DNA of 64,000 bases from Mycolicibacterium setense (GTDB taxonomy: Bacteria > Actinomycetota > Actinomycetes > Mycobacteriales > Mycobacteriaceae), in NCBI RefSeq assembly GCF_000805385.1, contig NZ_JTJW01000010.1, forward strand, positions 434,001 to 498,000, written 5' to 3'. Below, piece by piece: positions 9,588-21,000 of the stretch (the stretch's first letter is position 1; the number at the start of each line of letters is the position of its first letter). The notes beneath the pieces were generated by a model that searched no databases, was not told the origin of the DNA, and saw only the letters and a list, made by a program, of their open reading frames with translations. The translations under genes and the position numbers were made by a program.

Positions 9588-10646
9588 CTAGTTGGTTGCC
9601 GATGTCGAGTAAGGCGAATGCAGCCCCACAGGCCCATCGAGGATGGAGAATTTACCGCCGAGACCAGCCTCGGCTGCGAAATCCAGAAATACGTCCAAGG
9701 CCACGTGATCTTCAAATGCGAATCCGGTGCTGTCAAACACGGTTAGATCGTGCACTTGGGGCAGCGGTTGGCCAGTCGAACGTGCAATTCCGACCAGGTC
9801 CGGCAGGGTGACATTGATTGCATCCCTTTCAAGAACCTGGCATTCTCCTTCGTTCAATGCCTGGTCCAGATGGTCGACACAAATGTACGCCCGGTTCAGC
9901 ACCGACAACGGCAATTCGGTCTTTCCGGGCTCGTCCGACCCAATGGAATTTATATGAAGGTGGGAGGACAGCCTCTCATCCCTGACGACCGGGCCTGCAC
10001 CCGGACGTACCGATGTTGCGGTAACCAGAATGTCCGCACCCTCGACCACCCCATGCGGATCATCAAAGACCTCAAACTGAGCGGACGTGAAGTTGCAACG
10101 ATCCTTCAGGGATTCAGCGCACTTTCTGTCGATGTCGTAAACTTGGATCCGCTCTAGAGCGAACGAAACACACAGCGCGTGGATCTGCGTAACGGCCTGC
10201 AATCCAGCACCCACTATCGCCGCAGTTCGCGAATCAGGGCGAGCGAGCATCGAACTGGCCACAGCGGTAGCAGCACCAGTACGAATCGCAGTGGGAACAG
10301 TGGCGTCACAGATCGCGAGCAATTCACCGCTGGAATCGCTGTACCTACATATTGCTCCTACCACAGTCGGCAACCGATGTTCGGCGTTGTTGTTCGGCTT
10401 ATAGCTGATTGTTTTCAATGTCATTCCGCGGTTGACTTCGAGATACGGCATGTTCTCGATCACCCCACCGCCGACACTATGGTCGTGCACAAACCCATTT
10501 CGGGGAGGACAGCCTCGCCAACGTTCGCGGGAAACCTCCGAAAAACCGTTGCGCAACCGGTCGATACATGTCCGCATTATCACGTCCATTCCGACCATGT
10601 CCACGAGGCGCCTCGTATCGCTATACGAGAGCATTAATGCGTCCAC
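9588..10646 (-). CDS. Ornithine cyclodeaminase / mu-crystallin family NAD(P)-dependent enzyme
   Basis: About 352 residues. Family features: an N-terminal substrate half with MTLKTIS near residue 74, a Rossmann GAGLQAVTQIHAL near residue 146, and ADILVTATS near residue 207. The family includes ornithine cyclodeaminase (making proline), imine reductases and SbnB-type enzymes that release 2,3-diaminopropionate. Two starts are possible: GTG at 10646 with GGAGG just upstream, or ATG at 10634, whose first base is the last base of the pap3 TAA stop. Either way it is tightly coupled to pap3. Supply of an unusual amino acid to the NRPS is inferred. None of the A-domain codes read here looks like a proline code, so the substrate remains open. 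Confidence 0.8.
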   Translation of the reverse strand: MDALMLSYSDTRRLVDMVGMDVIMRTCIDRLRNGFSEVSRERWRGCPPRNGFVHDHSVGGGVIENMPYLEVNRGMTLKTISYKPNNNAEHRLPTVVGAICRYSDSSGELLAICDATVPTAIRTGAATAVASSMLARPDSRTAAIVGAGLQAVTQIHALCVSFALERIQVYDIDRKCAESLKDRCNFTSAQFEVFDDPHGVVEGADILVTATSVRPGAGPVVRDERLSSHLHINSIGSDEPGKTELPLSVLNRAYICVDHLDQALNEGECQVLERDAINVTLPDLVGIARSTGQPLPQVHDLTVFDSTGFAFEDHVALDVFLDFAAEAGLGGKFSILDGPVGLHSPYSTSATN

Positions 10647-12043
10647 CGTTCCTCCACCCTTGCATGTTTGATGCGTCCGTCTGACTGCCCATGTGAACTT
10701 TCATCCGCGTCGGCCTCCGACAGATACATTCCGGTGAGCGAAAAGTCGTTCAAAGCATTTGAAAGGTCTTGTTGTAAGCGGTCATTCGTGTTGGTACGGC
10801 CCGGCAGATAGGAATGGGCCGAGATGAAGACCTTTCCGTTGGCCCGTCCGGACAGAAATGACTGCGTTCCGCCGAACCGGTTGAGCATTGCTTCCGTGAG
10901 CCCCAGATGGGGCAGAACCTTGACGGCGAACTGGTCGGCGTCGGTGCCATCGGCCCGGCCGGCGGCCGGGTTGACCACACCGAGGTTGGATGAACCGACC
11001 TGGTTGGGCGAACCGACCCGGGAAGTGGCCCCGAGGAACCGCTTGGGCAACAGCGGAATGATGGCATTCACCGCGTGCTCCTCATTGGGCTCCTCCCCGT
11101 GACGAATCAGCGCTTGTTTGACCGCGGCCCGAATCTCGCGCAGGTCCGTTGGCGCCAGCTCAGGGTCGACCGTGACGGCTGCATTGCCGATTGCGTTGGC
11201 GCGAGTGTCACCGTCAGCGCGCACATTGACCGGCATTCCCACGACGACCGAGCCGTCGGGGCCGACCCGTCCCCCTCGTTTGGCGAGTCGGGCGGCCAAT
11301 CCCACCAGCAGCGAGTTGCTGGTCCCCCCGAGTGCTTGTGCTCGGGCGTCCCACTCGTCGGCATCGACGAAGATCGTTGCCATCGGCACTGTGGTGGGCT
11401 CGTCGGCGCCGGGCGACGTCGTTGGCGCGATGGTCGGTCCGGCAGCTGCGGCAGCGGTGCGGCTGCGTCTGGCCAACCGGACGGCGGCGACGACAGCACG
11501 GGCCACGGCAGGGATGTCGCGCACGGTCTGCCAGACGTCCTCGAGCACGGCCCGGAGCCGCCCCCGCGATGCGGCAGCCGGCCAGCTGATGGGATCGTCG
11601 CGACCAAGCGCCGCATCCGCCAGCACCCCGCACAGCCCGACGCCGTCTGTGAGGCAGTGCGAGACGACCAAACTCACGCCCGCGCCGCCGTCGGTGAACG
11701 GGAGCACCGCCAGGTGCCACCCGGGACCGTGCTCGCAATCCAGCGGCGTGTTGACCTGTTCATCGAGCCAGGCCTCGAATTCTTCACGCGGGCGCGCCGA
11801 CTCGACGATCTCGAGGTCCGATGAGCCCTCGGATGCAATCCAGCGGTGGCGGCCGAACGGCAAGGGCGATTGCTCGATGCGGCGAGCCAACCGTCCCTGC
11901 CGAAGATGTTCATGGAACCGCCGCAGACCGTCGATGTCGATCGGACGGTTATAGACCCAGACACTCTGCAGCCGGCTGGTGACTCCTATCGCCCGCCCGA
12001 GATCAAACGCACGCTGGTCGAGTACATCGAGTACGTTGCTCAT
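10634..12043 (-). CDS. Condensation/WS-DGAT superfamily acyltransferase, copy 3 (pap3)
   Basis: 469 residues from the ATG of MSNVLDVLDQ (12043-12041), which overlaps the NRPS3 stop in an ATGA quartet; this overlap decides the start over a longer frame from 12175. The active-site motif SHCLTDG is intact. It is closest to pap4 (for example PNQVGSSNLGVVNPAAGRADGT and SYLPGRTNTN are shared or nearly so), as expected if each sits behind one of two duplicated NRPS genes. It carries an extra charged C-terminal tail of about 30 residues. The coupling to NRPS3 argues for action on the NRPS3 product or carrier-bound intermediate. Confidence 0.78.
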   Translation of the reverse strand: MSNVLDVLDQRAFDLGRAIGVTSRLQSVWVYNRPIDIDGLRRFHEHLRQGRLARRIEQSPLPFGRHRWIASEGSSDLEIVESARPREEFEAWLDEQVNTPLDCEHGPGWHLAVLPFTDGGAGVSLVVSHCLTDGVGLCGVLADAALGRDDPISWPAAASRGRLRAVLEDVWQTVRDIPAVARAVVAAVRLARRSRTAAAAAGPTIAPTTSPGADEPTTVPMATIFVDADEWDARAQALGGTSNSLLVGLAARLAKRGGRVGPDGSVVVGMPVNVRADGDTRANAIGNAAVTVDPELAPTDLREIRAAVKQALIRHGEEPNEEHAVNAIIPLLPKRFLGATSRVGSPNQVGSSNLGVVNPAAGRADGTDADQFAVKVLPHLGLTEAMLNRFGGTQSFLSGRANGKVFISAHSYLPGRTNTNDRLQQDLSNALNDFSLTGMYLSEADADESSHGQSDGRIKHARVEERWTH

Positions 12044-15000
12044 TTTTCTTCGGCGCTTTCCAAAACGGACTTGAGCTGTTCCACGTATCCACTGAGCGAT
12101 CCGGGGGTGAACATCTCGAAGTGTGTGCAGCCCACCGGTATCACGGTGATCTCGCCGGAAAGATAAGGGCGCCAAGTGTGCAGGAGCGATCGGGCAGCCC
12201 TGCGGTTACGCAGACGCGCCAGCCTCGACCTGATCCCTTCCCCGGTGTCCTCGCACCGCGGACGGGCAGCCGAGAACAACACGACATCGCCGTCGAACAC
12301 ATCGGGCGCATGGTCGAGGAGTAGCAATTGGCCCGAGCTGACGCTTCGCGCCATGAATTCCGTGAGCCGTTTGGAGGGAGGACTGGCCCCGTGTCGCGCG
12401 ACGATGTCGGCCACCCTTGAATACGTCAGCGGTCTCCAATGCATCGGAACACCAATGCCATTGGTCCGCAGAACGTAGTCCAGAACCCAGCCTTCGACGA
12501 CGGCTCGGTTTGTTGCGATAACCCTGGTCAGACGATTCCAGTATCTGTTCGGGTTCAACAAGGCGTCCAGTAACACGAGACGCTGCACTTCACATCCACG
12601 TCGCTGAAGCTCAACCGCGAGCGCATGGGCCGCTACGCCGCCGAACGACCATCCGAGAATCCGATACGGCCCAGAAGGATGCAGATCCTGAATCCTGTCT
12701 GCATAGCTCGCCGCCATGCTCTGTATCGACATTGCTTCGGGCTCACCATCCGGGGGAACATGATTGATCCCGATGATCGGGCCGTCCACGTACTGTCCCA
12801 ACGCCCGATACGACCAACTCAGGCCGAAGCCATCATGGATACAGCACAGCGGCACACCGTTGCCCGGCTTGAGCACCTCGACCGGAACCACTTCCTGTGA
12901 GCTCTCGGCTCGGCCCACAACCTGAGCCAGACTGCGCACCGTCGGCGCATCGAACATCACCCGCACCGCCAACTCGGTTTCCAAACTGGCGTTGGCCGAA
13001 GCGATCACCCGCATTGCCGACAGCGAATCCCCGCCAAGGTCGAAGAACGAGTCATCCACTCCGACCCGCTCCAGACCCAGAACCTGCGCATAGATGCCCG
13101 CCAAGATCTCCTCGGTAAGCGTTGCCGGGGGACGGTATTCGTGACCGTCGGTGTAGTCCGGCACCGGCAGCGCCCGCCGATCCAACTTGCCGTTCACCGT
13201 CAACGGCAAACTGTCCAGCACCACCACGGCTGCCGGCACCATGTAGCTCGGCAACCGCTGCGCCAGGGCGATGCGGATTTCGGCCGGGTCTGCGCCACCC
13301 GTCACGTAACCGACAAGACGTTTGTCGCCCGGGCGGTCCTCACGAGCGATGACCGCCGCCTGATCCACGCCCGCCAGATCCGCCAGGGCAGTTTGGATCT
13401 CGCCCAATTCGATCCGATATCCGCGGATCTTCACCTGCTCGTCAGCCCGACCCAGATAAAGCAACTGCCCGTCGGGCGCCCAGGACACCAGATCCCCGGT
13501 GCGATACATCCGCTGCCCCGCAGCGAACGGGCACGCCACAAAACGCGACGCGGTCAACCCGCCCCGGCGCAAATACCCGCTGGCAAGGCCGGCTCCGGCC
13601 ACGTACAACTCACCGACCACCCCAGCCGGCACCGGCCGCAACCATGAATCCAGCACGAAGAACGCCGCGCCCGGTACCGGCGTACCGATCGGGACAACGC
13701 TCGGACCGGATGCCTCAGACTTCTTCAAAGGCGCACTGAACGACGCATACCACGTCTCCGTCGGACCGTAGGCGTTGAGCATCAACCGACCCGGCGCCCA
13801 CCGATCGACCAAGTCAGTCGGGCAGGCCTCACCGCCCACCACCAACGCCGTCGACTCCAAGCCGTCCGGGGAAAGCACCGCCGCAGCAGACGGAGTCTGA
13901 TTCAACACCGTCACACCCTCGGCAATCAGCAACGCGTGCAACTCATCCGGTGAACCCGCTACCGCCTCGGGCACCACGACCAACCGCCCGCCGCTCAGTA
14001 GCGGGCCGAAAATCTCCCACACCGACACGTCGAACGCGTACGAATGCCACTGCGCCCACACCCCGGCGTGCAGGCCCACATCCAACGACGTGAGCAAACC
14101 GGTGACATTGCCGTGCGGGACGGCCACTCCCTTCGGAACGCCGGTAGTACCCGAGGTGTGGATCACGTACGCGATGTCGTCGGGAGCCACCGCCGGCAAT
14201 GCGGTGCTCGACTGGCCATCGATCCGCGGATCGGCCACATCGACGACCTCGACCCCGCACACGCGCAGCCGCTCAGCCAGACTGCCGGTACTCAGCGCCA
14301 CGACCGGCTTGGCACCAGCGACAACGACAACGATCCGCGCGTCCGGGTGTGCCGGGTCGATCGGCAGGTACGCTGCCCCGGCCTTGAGTACCGCCAGGAT
14401 CGCGACGATCGCCTCAACCGACCGGTTGAGCAACAACGCCACACACTCACCCGGACCCGCCCCATAGCCGACAAGTAGGTGCGCCAGCCGATTCGAGGCC
14501 TGGTCGAGTTCTCGGTACGACATGGACCTGCCGTCGAAGGTCACCGCCGCCGCATCAGGCACCCGGGCCACCTGCTCGGCGAACAGCATCGGTATCGACA
14601 TCTGAGGAGACGCAGGACGGGTCAACGTGGCACGGTTGCCGATCTCGTCGAGACGAGCATGTTCGACAGCGTCCAACACATCGATCGACGACAAGCGCAG
14701 TGTCGGATCGACGGTCATCGCCGCCAGAACCCGCTCCAGCCGCCCGATCAACGCCACGACGGTCTCGGCATCGAACACGTCGGTCCGGAACTCCACCGAA
14801 CCACCGATCCCGGCCGAAAGTCCCTCCGCATCGAACCTCTCTCCCAGGGAGAACACCAGATCCATCCGTGCGGTGCGCGTTTCGGCCAGCTGTGGCGCGG
14901 CGTAAACATCGCCGGTAGCCGACTCGGCAGCAGAGGAAGCAGTGGAGTTCTGCCATGCCAACATCACCTGGATCAGCGGGTGATGGCTCAGGCTCCGGGT

Positions 15001-18000
15001 CGGGTTGAGCCGCTCCACCAACATCTCGAACGGCACGTCCTGATGCTCGTAAGCGGCCAGGCTGCGCTGACGCACCTGTCCGACGAGCTCGGCGACGGTG
15101 GGATCGGCGGCCAGATCCACCCGTAGCACCAGAGTGTTGACGAAGAACCCGACCAGCTCATCCAGGGCGGGATCACTACGCCCGGCAATCGGGAAACCCA
15201 CCGCCACATCGGAACTGGTGCTCAGGTTGGACAACAGAGCTGACAACGCGGCTTGGACCACCATGAAACTGGTCGCGTTGTGCTCACGCGCCACCTGCGC
15301 CACCCGCTGCTGCAACTCCGCCGGCCATTCCACCTCGACGACGGCGCCCCGGTGATCGGCCACCGCCGGATACGGCCGGTCGGTCGGCAACTCGAGGCGG
15401 TCGGGCAGTCCCGCCAAGGCGTCCTGCCAATAAGCCAGTTGACCGGCGATACGGCTTGCGGGGTCAGCCAGATCGCCGAGTTGCTCGCGCTGCCACAGCG
15501 TGTAGTCCGCGTACTGCACCGGCAAGGGAGACCAATCCGGCGCCTGCCCGCCACACCGGGCCGCATAGGCGGCGGCCACATCTCGGGCGAGTGGAGCGAA
15601 GGACCATCCGTCTCCCGCGATGTGGTGGACCACTGCCACCAGCACGTGCTCGTTCTCCGAAACACGGAAAAGCGTTGCCCAGATCGGGATCTCGGTACTC
15701 AGATCGAAGGGATGCCGTACCGCTGTGTCGATGGCACCGGCCAGCCGGTCGGCCGGCCAGTCAGCTGCATCAACAACCTGGCAGCCGATATCGGCCTGTT
15801 CGGCAGGGATCACCAGCTGCCGGGGAACACCGTCGACCGCCGGGAAGACCGTGCGCAGACTCTCGTGCCGGGCCGCCACATCGGCCAACGCCCGGCGCAG
15901 CGCGTCGACGTCCAATCCGCTGACCCGATAGATCATCGGCATGTTGTAGATCGGTGAAGGACCGTGCAATTGGTCCAGGAACCACAACCGCTGCTGGGCG
16001 TAGGACAGCGGTATGACATCCGGTCGCGGTTGCGCCACCAACGGCGCACGTCCACCCGAACTTTCAGCGACACGTGCCGCGAGTTGCGCCACAGTGGGTG
16101 CCTCGAACACAGCACGAACCGCGATATCTGAGTCCAGACTCATGTTGACCGCATTGATCAGCCGAGTCGCCGACAGTGAATCCCCACCCAGATCGAAGAA
16201 CGATTCGTCGATCCCGACCCGCTCCAGGCTCAACACCTGGGCGTAGATCCCGGCCAGGATCTCCTCGGCGGGGGTAGCGGGGGCACGATAACGATCGAGG
16301 TCGGAGTATTCGGGTGCCGGCAGGGCGCGTTTGTCGAGTTTGCCGTTGACCGTCAACGGCAAGCTGTCCAGCATCACCACCGCAGTCGGCACCATATACC
16401 CCGGCAACCGGTCGGCCAGTCGCGCGCGGACCTGTACCGGATCGGCCGTGCCGGTGATATAGCCGACCAATCTCTTGTCGCCTGGATGGTCCTCCCGCAC
16501 AATCACGGCGGCCTGACCGACCCCTTTCAAATCTGCCAGAGCGGACTGGATTTCACCCAGTTCGATGCGGTAGCCCCGAATCTTGACCTGTTCGTCAGCG
16601 CGTCCCAGATACCGCATCTGCCCATCAGCACCCCACGCAGCCAGATCTCCCGTCCGGTACATCCGCGACCCGTTGCCGCCGAACGGACACGCGACAAACC
16701 GAGAAGCAGTCAACCCGCCCCGGCCCAGATACCCGTTCGCCAACCCGGCCCCGACCACATACAGCTCACCCACCACGCCAACTGGTGCCGGCCGCAGCGA
16801 GCGATCCAACACGAAAAAGCCAAGGTGCCCCAACGGCACACCGATGGGGCTGACGCTGCCGTCAACATCGCCGGCCACGATCTCCCGGAACGACGCGTGC
16901 ACCGTCGTCTCGGTAATCCCGTACATGTTGATCAACCGGGTGGAGTCCTTGTGAGTCTCAAACCACGGCCGAAGGCGCTGTGGCTCGAGCGCCTCCCCAC
17001 CGAAGATGACCGTCTCCAACTTCAACTTGCCGCTCGGGCCAGCTTGCAGCGCATCGACGGACTGCAACGCATAGAACGCCGACGGGGTCTGGCTCAACAT
17101 GGTGACGTGCTCGGCAAACAACAACGCATGCAAGTCTTCCGGCGCCCGTGTCACCGCTTCCGGCACCACCACCAATCGCCCACCAAACAGCAGCGCGCCC
17201 CAGATCTCCCACACCGAATAGTCGAACGCCAACGAATGACACTGCGTCCACACCTGACCCGCCAGCCCCAGCTCGGCATCAAGGGTATCCAACAGTCGAG
17301 TCACGTTGCGGTGACTAACCGCAACGCCCTTCGGAACACCCGTCGTCCCCGAGGTATAGATCAGGTATGCAACATCGTCTGGAGCAGGCGCGGGTAATGA
17401 AACGCCGGACAGTGCGCCGATACCCGGATCGCCGACATCGATGACGGCCAAGTCCCCCCGCGCCAGCCGCGGTCGCAACTCGGAGGTGGTGATCGCCGCG
17501 ACGGGGCGGGCGTCGTCGAGCATGAACTCAATACGCGCATGGGGATGCATCGGGTCTATCGGCAGGTACGCTGCCCCCGACTTCAATATCGCCAGAATCG
17601 CGACAACAGGATCCACCGACCGGGCCAGCAGCACCGCCACACACGCGCCCGGCCTCGACCCCTGCTCAACTAGCCTGTACGCCAATCGATTCGACGCTTC
17701 ATCAAGTTCCCGATAAGACAGCGAGCGACCATCGAAACTCACCGCCACCGCAGCCGGGTCACGGGCCACCTGCTCGGCGAACAACTCCGGGATCGACTTC
17801 GACACGGCAACTTGTTCGGCCAGCACCGCCCGGTTGCCCCACCGGTCGATGCGGGCGTGGTCAGCAGCCTCCAGCAGATCTATCGACGACAACGTCGCTG
17901 ATGGATCGGCGGTCAGTGCTTCCACCACCCGTGTCAATCGGTCGATGAACGTCTGAATGGTCGAGGCGTCGAACACATCGGTGCGGAATTCCACCGCCCC

Positions 18001-21000
18001 GGTGATCCCGGCCGGCTCACCGGCGCTCCATCGTTCTGCCAACGAGATCGTCAGATCCATGCGGGCGGTCTGAGTGTCCGCTTCCAGCGGGGTGGCCTGC
18101 ATACCGCCCAAGGTCGGTTGGGTGGCTGGTCCGTCGTCCTGATTGGTCAGGTTCTGCCACGCCGTCAACACCTGGACCAGCGGATGGTGGGTCAAGCTGC
18201 GGGCCGGGTTGAGCCGATCGACCACCATCTCGAAGGGCACATCCTGGTGCTCATAGGCGGCCAGGCTGCGCCGCCGCACCTGCGCCAACAGATCGGCAAA
18301 GGTGGGGTCACCGTCGAGTTCTACCCGCAGCACCAGGGTGTTGATGAACACCCCGACCAACTCATCCAACGCCGGATCGTTCCGTCCCGCGATCGGGAAG
18401 CCCACCGCCACATCGGAACTGCCGCTCAGGCTCGACAGCAACACTGCCAGGGCGGCCTGCACCACCATGAAGCTGGTGGCGTTGTGTTCGGTCGCTGCGC
18501 GCGCGATCTGCCGCTGCAACTCGACCGGCCACTGCATCGCCAGGCTGGCGCCTTGATAGTCGGCCACCGGCGGATACGGCCGGTCGGTGGGCAACTCCAG
18601 ACGCTCCGGCAAACCGGCCAGCGCCTCCTCCCAATACGCCAGCTGGCCAGAAATCCGGCTGTTGCAATCGGTCGGATCACCCAGATACGAACGCTGCCAC
18701 AACGTGTAATCCGCGTACTGCACCGGCAACGGAGACCAAGCGGGCGCCTGCGCCGCACACCGGCTCACGTAAGCCAGGCCGATGTCCCGCACCAGCGGAC
18801 CGATCGACCAGCCATCACCTGCGATGTGATGGACCACCGCCACCAGGACATGCTCGCCCTGTCCTGTCCGGAAAAGGCTTGCTCTCAGCGGAATCTCGGC
18901 GGACAGATCGAACTTGTATCCGACGACCGAACGGATCGCGTCGTGTAGTCGGTCCGGGGACCAGTCGACGGCGTCGACCACCTGCCACCCGAGATCAGCC
19001 TGCGTCGCGGGCATGACTACCTGTCGAGGCACGCCCTCGACGGCGGGGAACACCGTGCGCAACGACTCGTGGCGCTCCACCACATCGGCCAGCGCCGCAC
19101 CGAGCGCACCAACATCCAACCCACCGGTGATCCGATAGGCCGTCGGCATGTTGTAGATCGGTGAGGGTCCCTCGAGCTGGTCCAGGAACCACAACCGCTG
19201 CTGGGCATACGACAACGGAAGGACATCCGGCCGTTGTTGGGCCACCAGACGTTCACGCCGCCCCGAACCCTCACCGGCATGCGTTGCCAGTTGCGCTACG
19301 GTCGGCGTCTCGAACACCGCCCGAACCGCCAGATCGGAATCCAGGCTGGCATTGATCGAGTTGATCAGCCGCATCGCCGAGAGAGAGTCGCCGCCGAGGT
19401 CGAAGAACGAGTCATCAACCCCGACTCGCTCCAAACCGAGCACCTGCGCGTAAATCCCGGCCAGCACCTCCTCGACAGGAGTCGCGGGAGCACGGTAATG
19501 ATCGACGTCGGCGTACTCCGGTGCCGGCAGGGCGCGTCTGTCGAGTTTCCCGTTCACCGTCAGCGGCAACGCATCGAGCGCCACTACGGCCGCGGGCACC
19601 ATGTAACCGGGCAACCGGTCCGACAGGGCGGCACGCACAACAGCCGGATCCGCGGCGCCGGTGATGTAGCCGACCAGACGCTTGTCACCCGGACGGTCCT
19701 CACGGGCAATCACTGCCGCCTGACCAACCCCGGGAAGCGCAACGAGAGCTGTTTGAATTTCCCCCAATTCGATGCGGTAGCCACGTATCTTGACCTGCTC
19801 ATCAGCACGCCCCAGATAGCGCAACTGCCCGTCAGGACCCCACGACGCGAGATCGCCGGTCCGATACATCCGGGCGCCGGCCCCGCCGAACGGGCACGCC
19901 ATGAACCGGGTAGCACTCAGTCCACCGCGACGCCAGTATCCGTATCCGAGTCCGGCGCCCACCACATACAACTCGCCGACCACGCCAACCGGCACCGGCT
20001 GCAGCGACGAATCGAGCACGAAGAACCCGAGATGGTCCAAAGGCACACCGATGGGGCTGACACTGCCCTCAACGTCACTGTCCACGATCTCCCGGAACGA
20101 GGCATGCACGGTCGTCTCGGTGATGCCATACATGTTGATCAGCCGAGCGGAGCCCGAATGTCGCTCGAACCACGGTCGAAGGCGCTGTGGCTCAAGGGCT
20201 TCCCCACCGAAGACCACCGTTTCCAGCTTCAACTGACGGCCGAGATCAGGCAGCAACACGTCAACGGACTGGAGCGCATAGAACGCCGACGGCGTCTGAC
20301 TCAGCACCGTCACCTGCTCGGCGACCAACAAGCCCAACAGTTCTTCCGGAGATCGTGTCACCGACTCCGACACCACCACCAACCGACCGCCATACAGCAG
20401 TGCCCCCCAGATCTCCCACACCGAATAGTCAAAAGCCAACGAATGGCACTGCGTCCACACCTGCCCCGCCAGACCCAACTCGGCATCCAAGGTGCCCAGC
20501 AACCGAGCTACATTCCGATGGCTGATCGCCACGCCTTTCGGCACACCTGTCGTGCCGGAGGTGTAGATCAAATACGCCACGTCATCGGGAACCGGCCCTT
20601 GCAGTGCGGTACTCGGTTGCGCCTCGATCGCGGCATCGGCAACGTCGACGACGGTCAGCCCGATCCCCTCCAACCGCGCGCGCAATTCAGCGGTGGTCAC
20701 CGCGACAACCGGAGCCGCGTCACCGAGCATGAACCGGATCCGCGCATCAGGATGCATCGGATCGACCGGCACATACGCCGCCCCCGACTTCAACACCCCC
20801 AAGATCGCGACGACTGCCTCGACCGACCGAGGCACCAGCACCGCCACGCACTCACCCCGGGCTGCGCCGTAGCCAACCAACCAGTGCGCCAACCTGTTCG
20901 ACGCCTCATCGAGCTCGCGGTACGTCATCGAGCGGCCATCGAAACTCACCGCAACCGCCTCGGGCGCACGAGCCACCTGCACGGCGAACAAACCCGGGAT

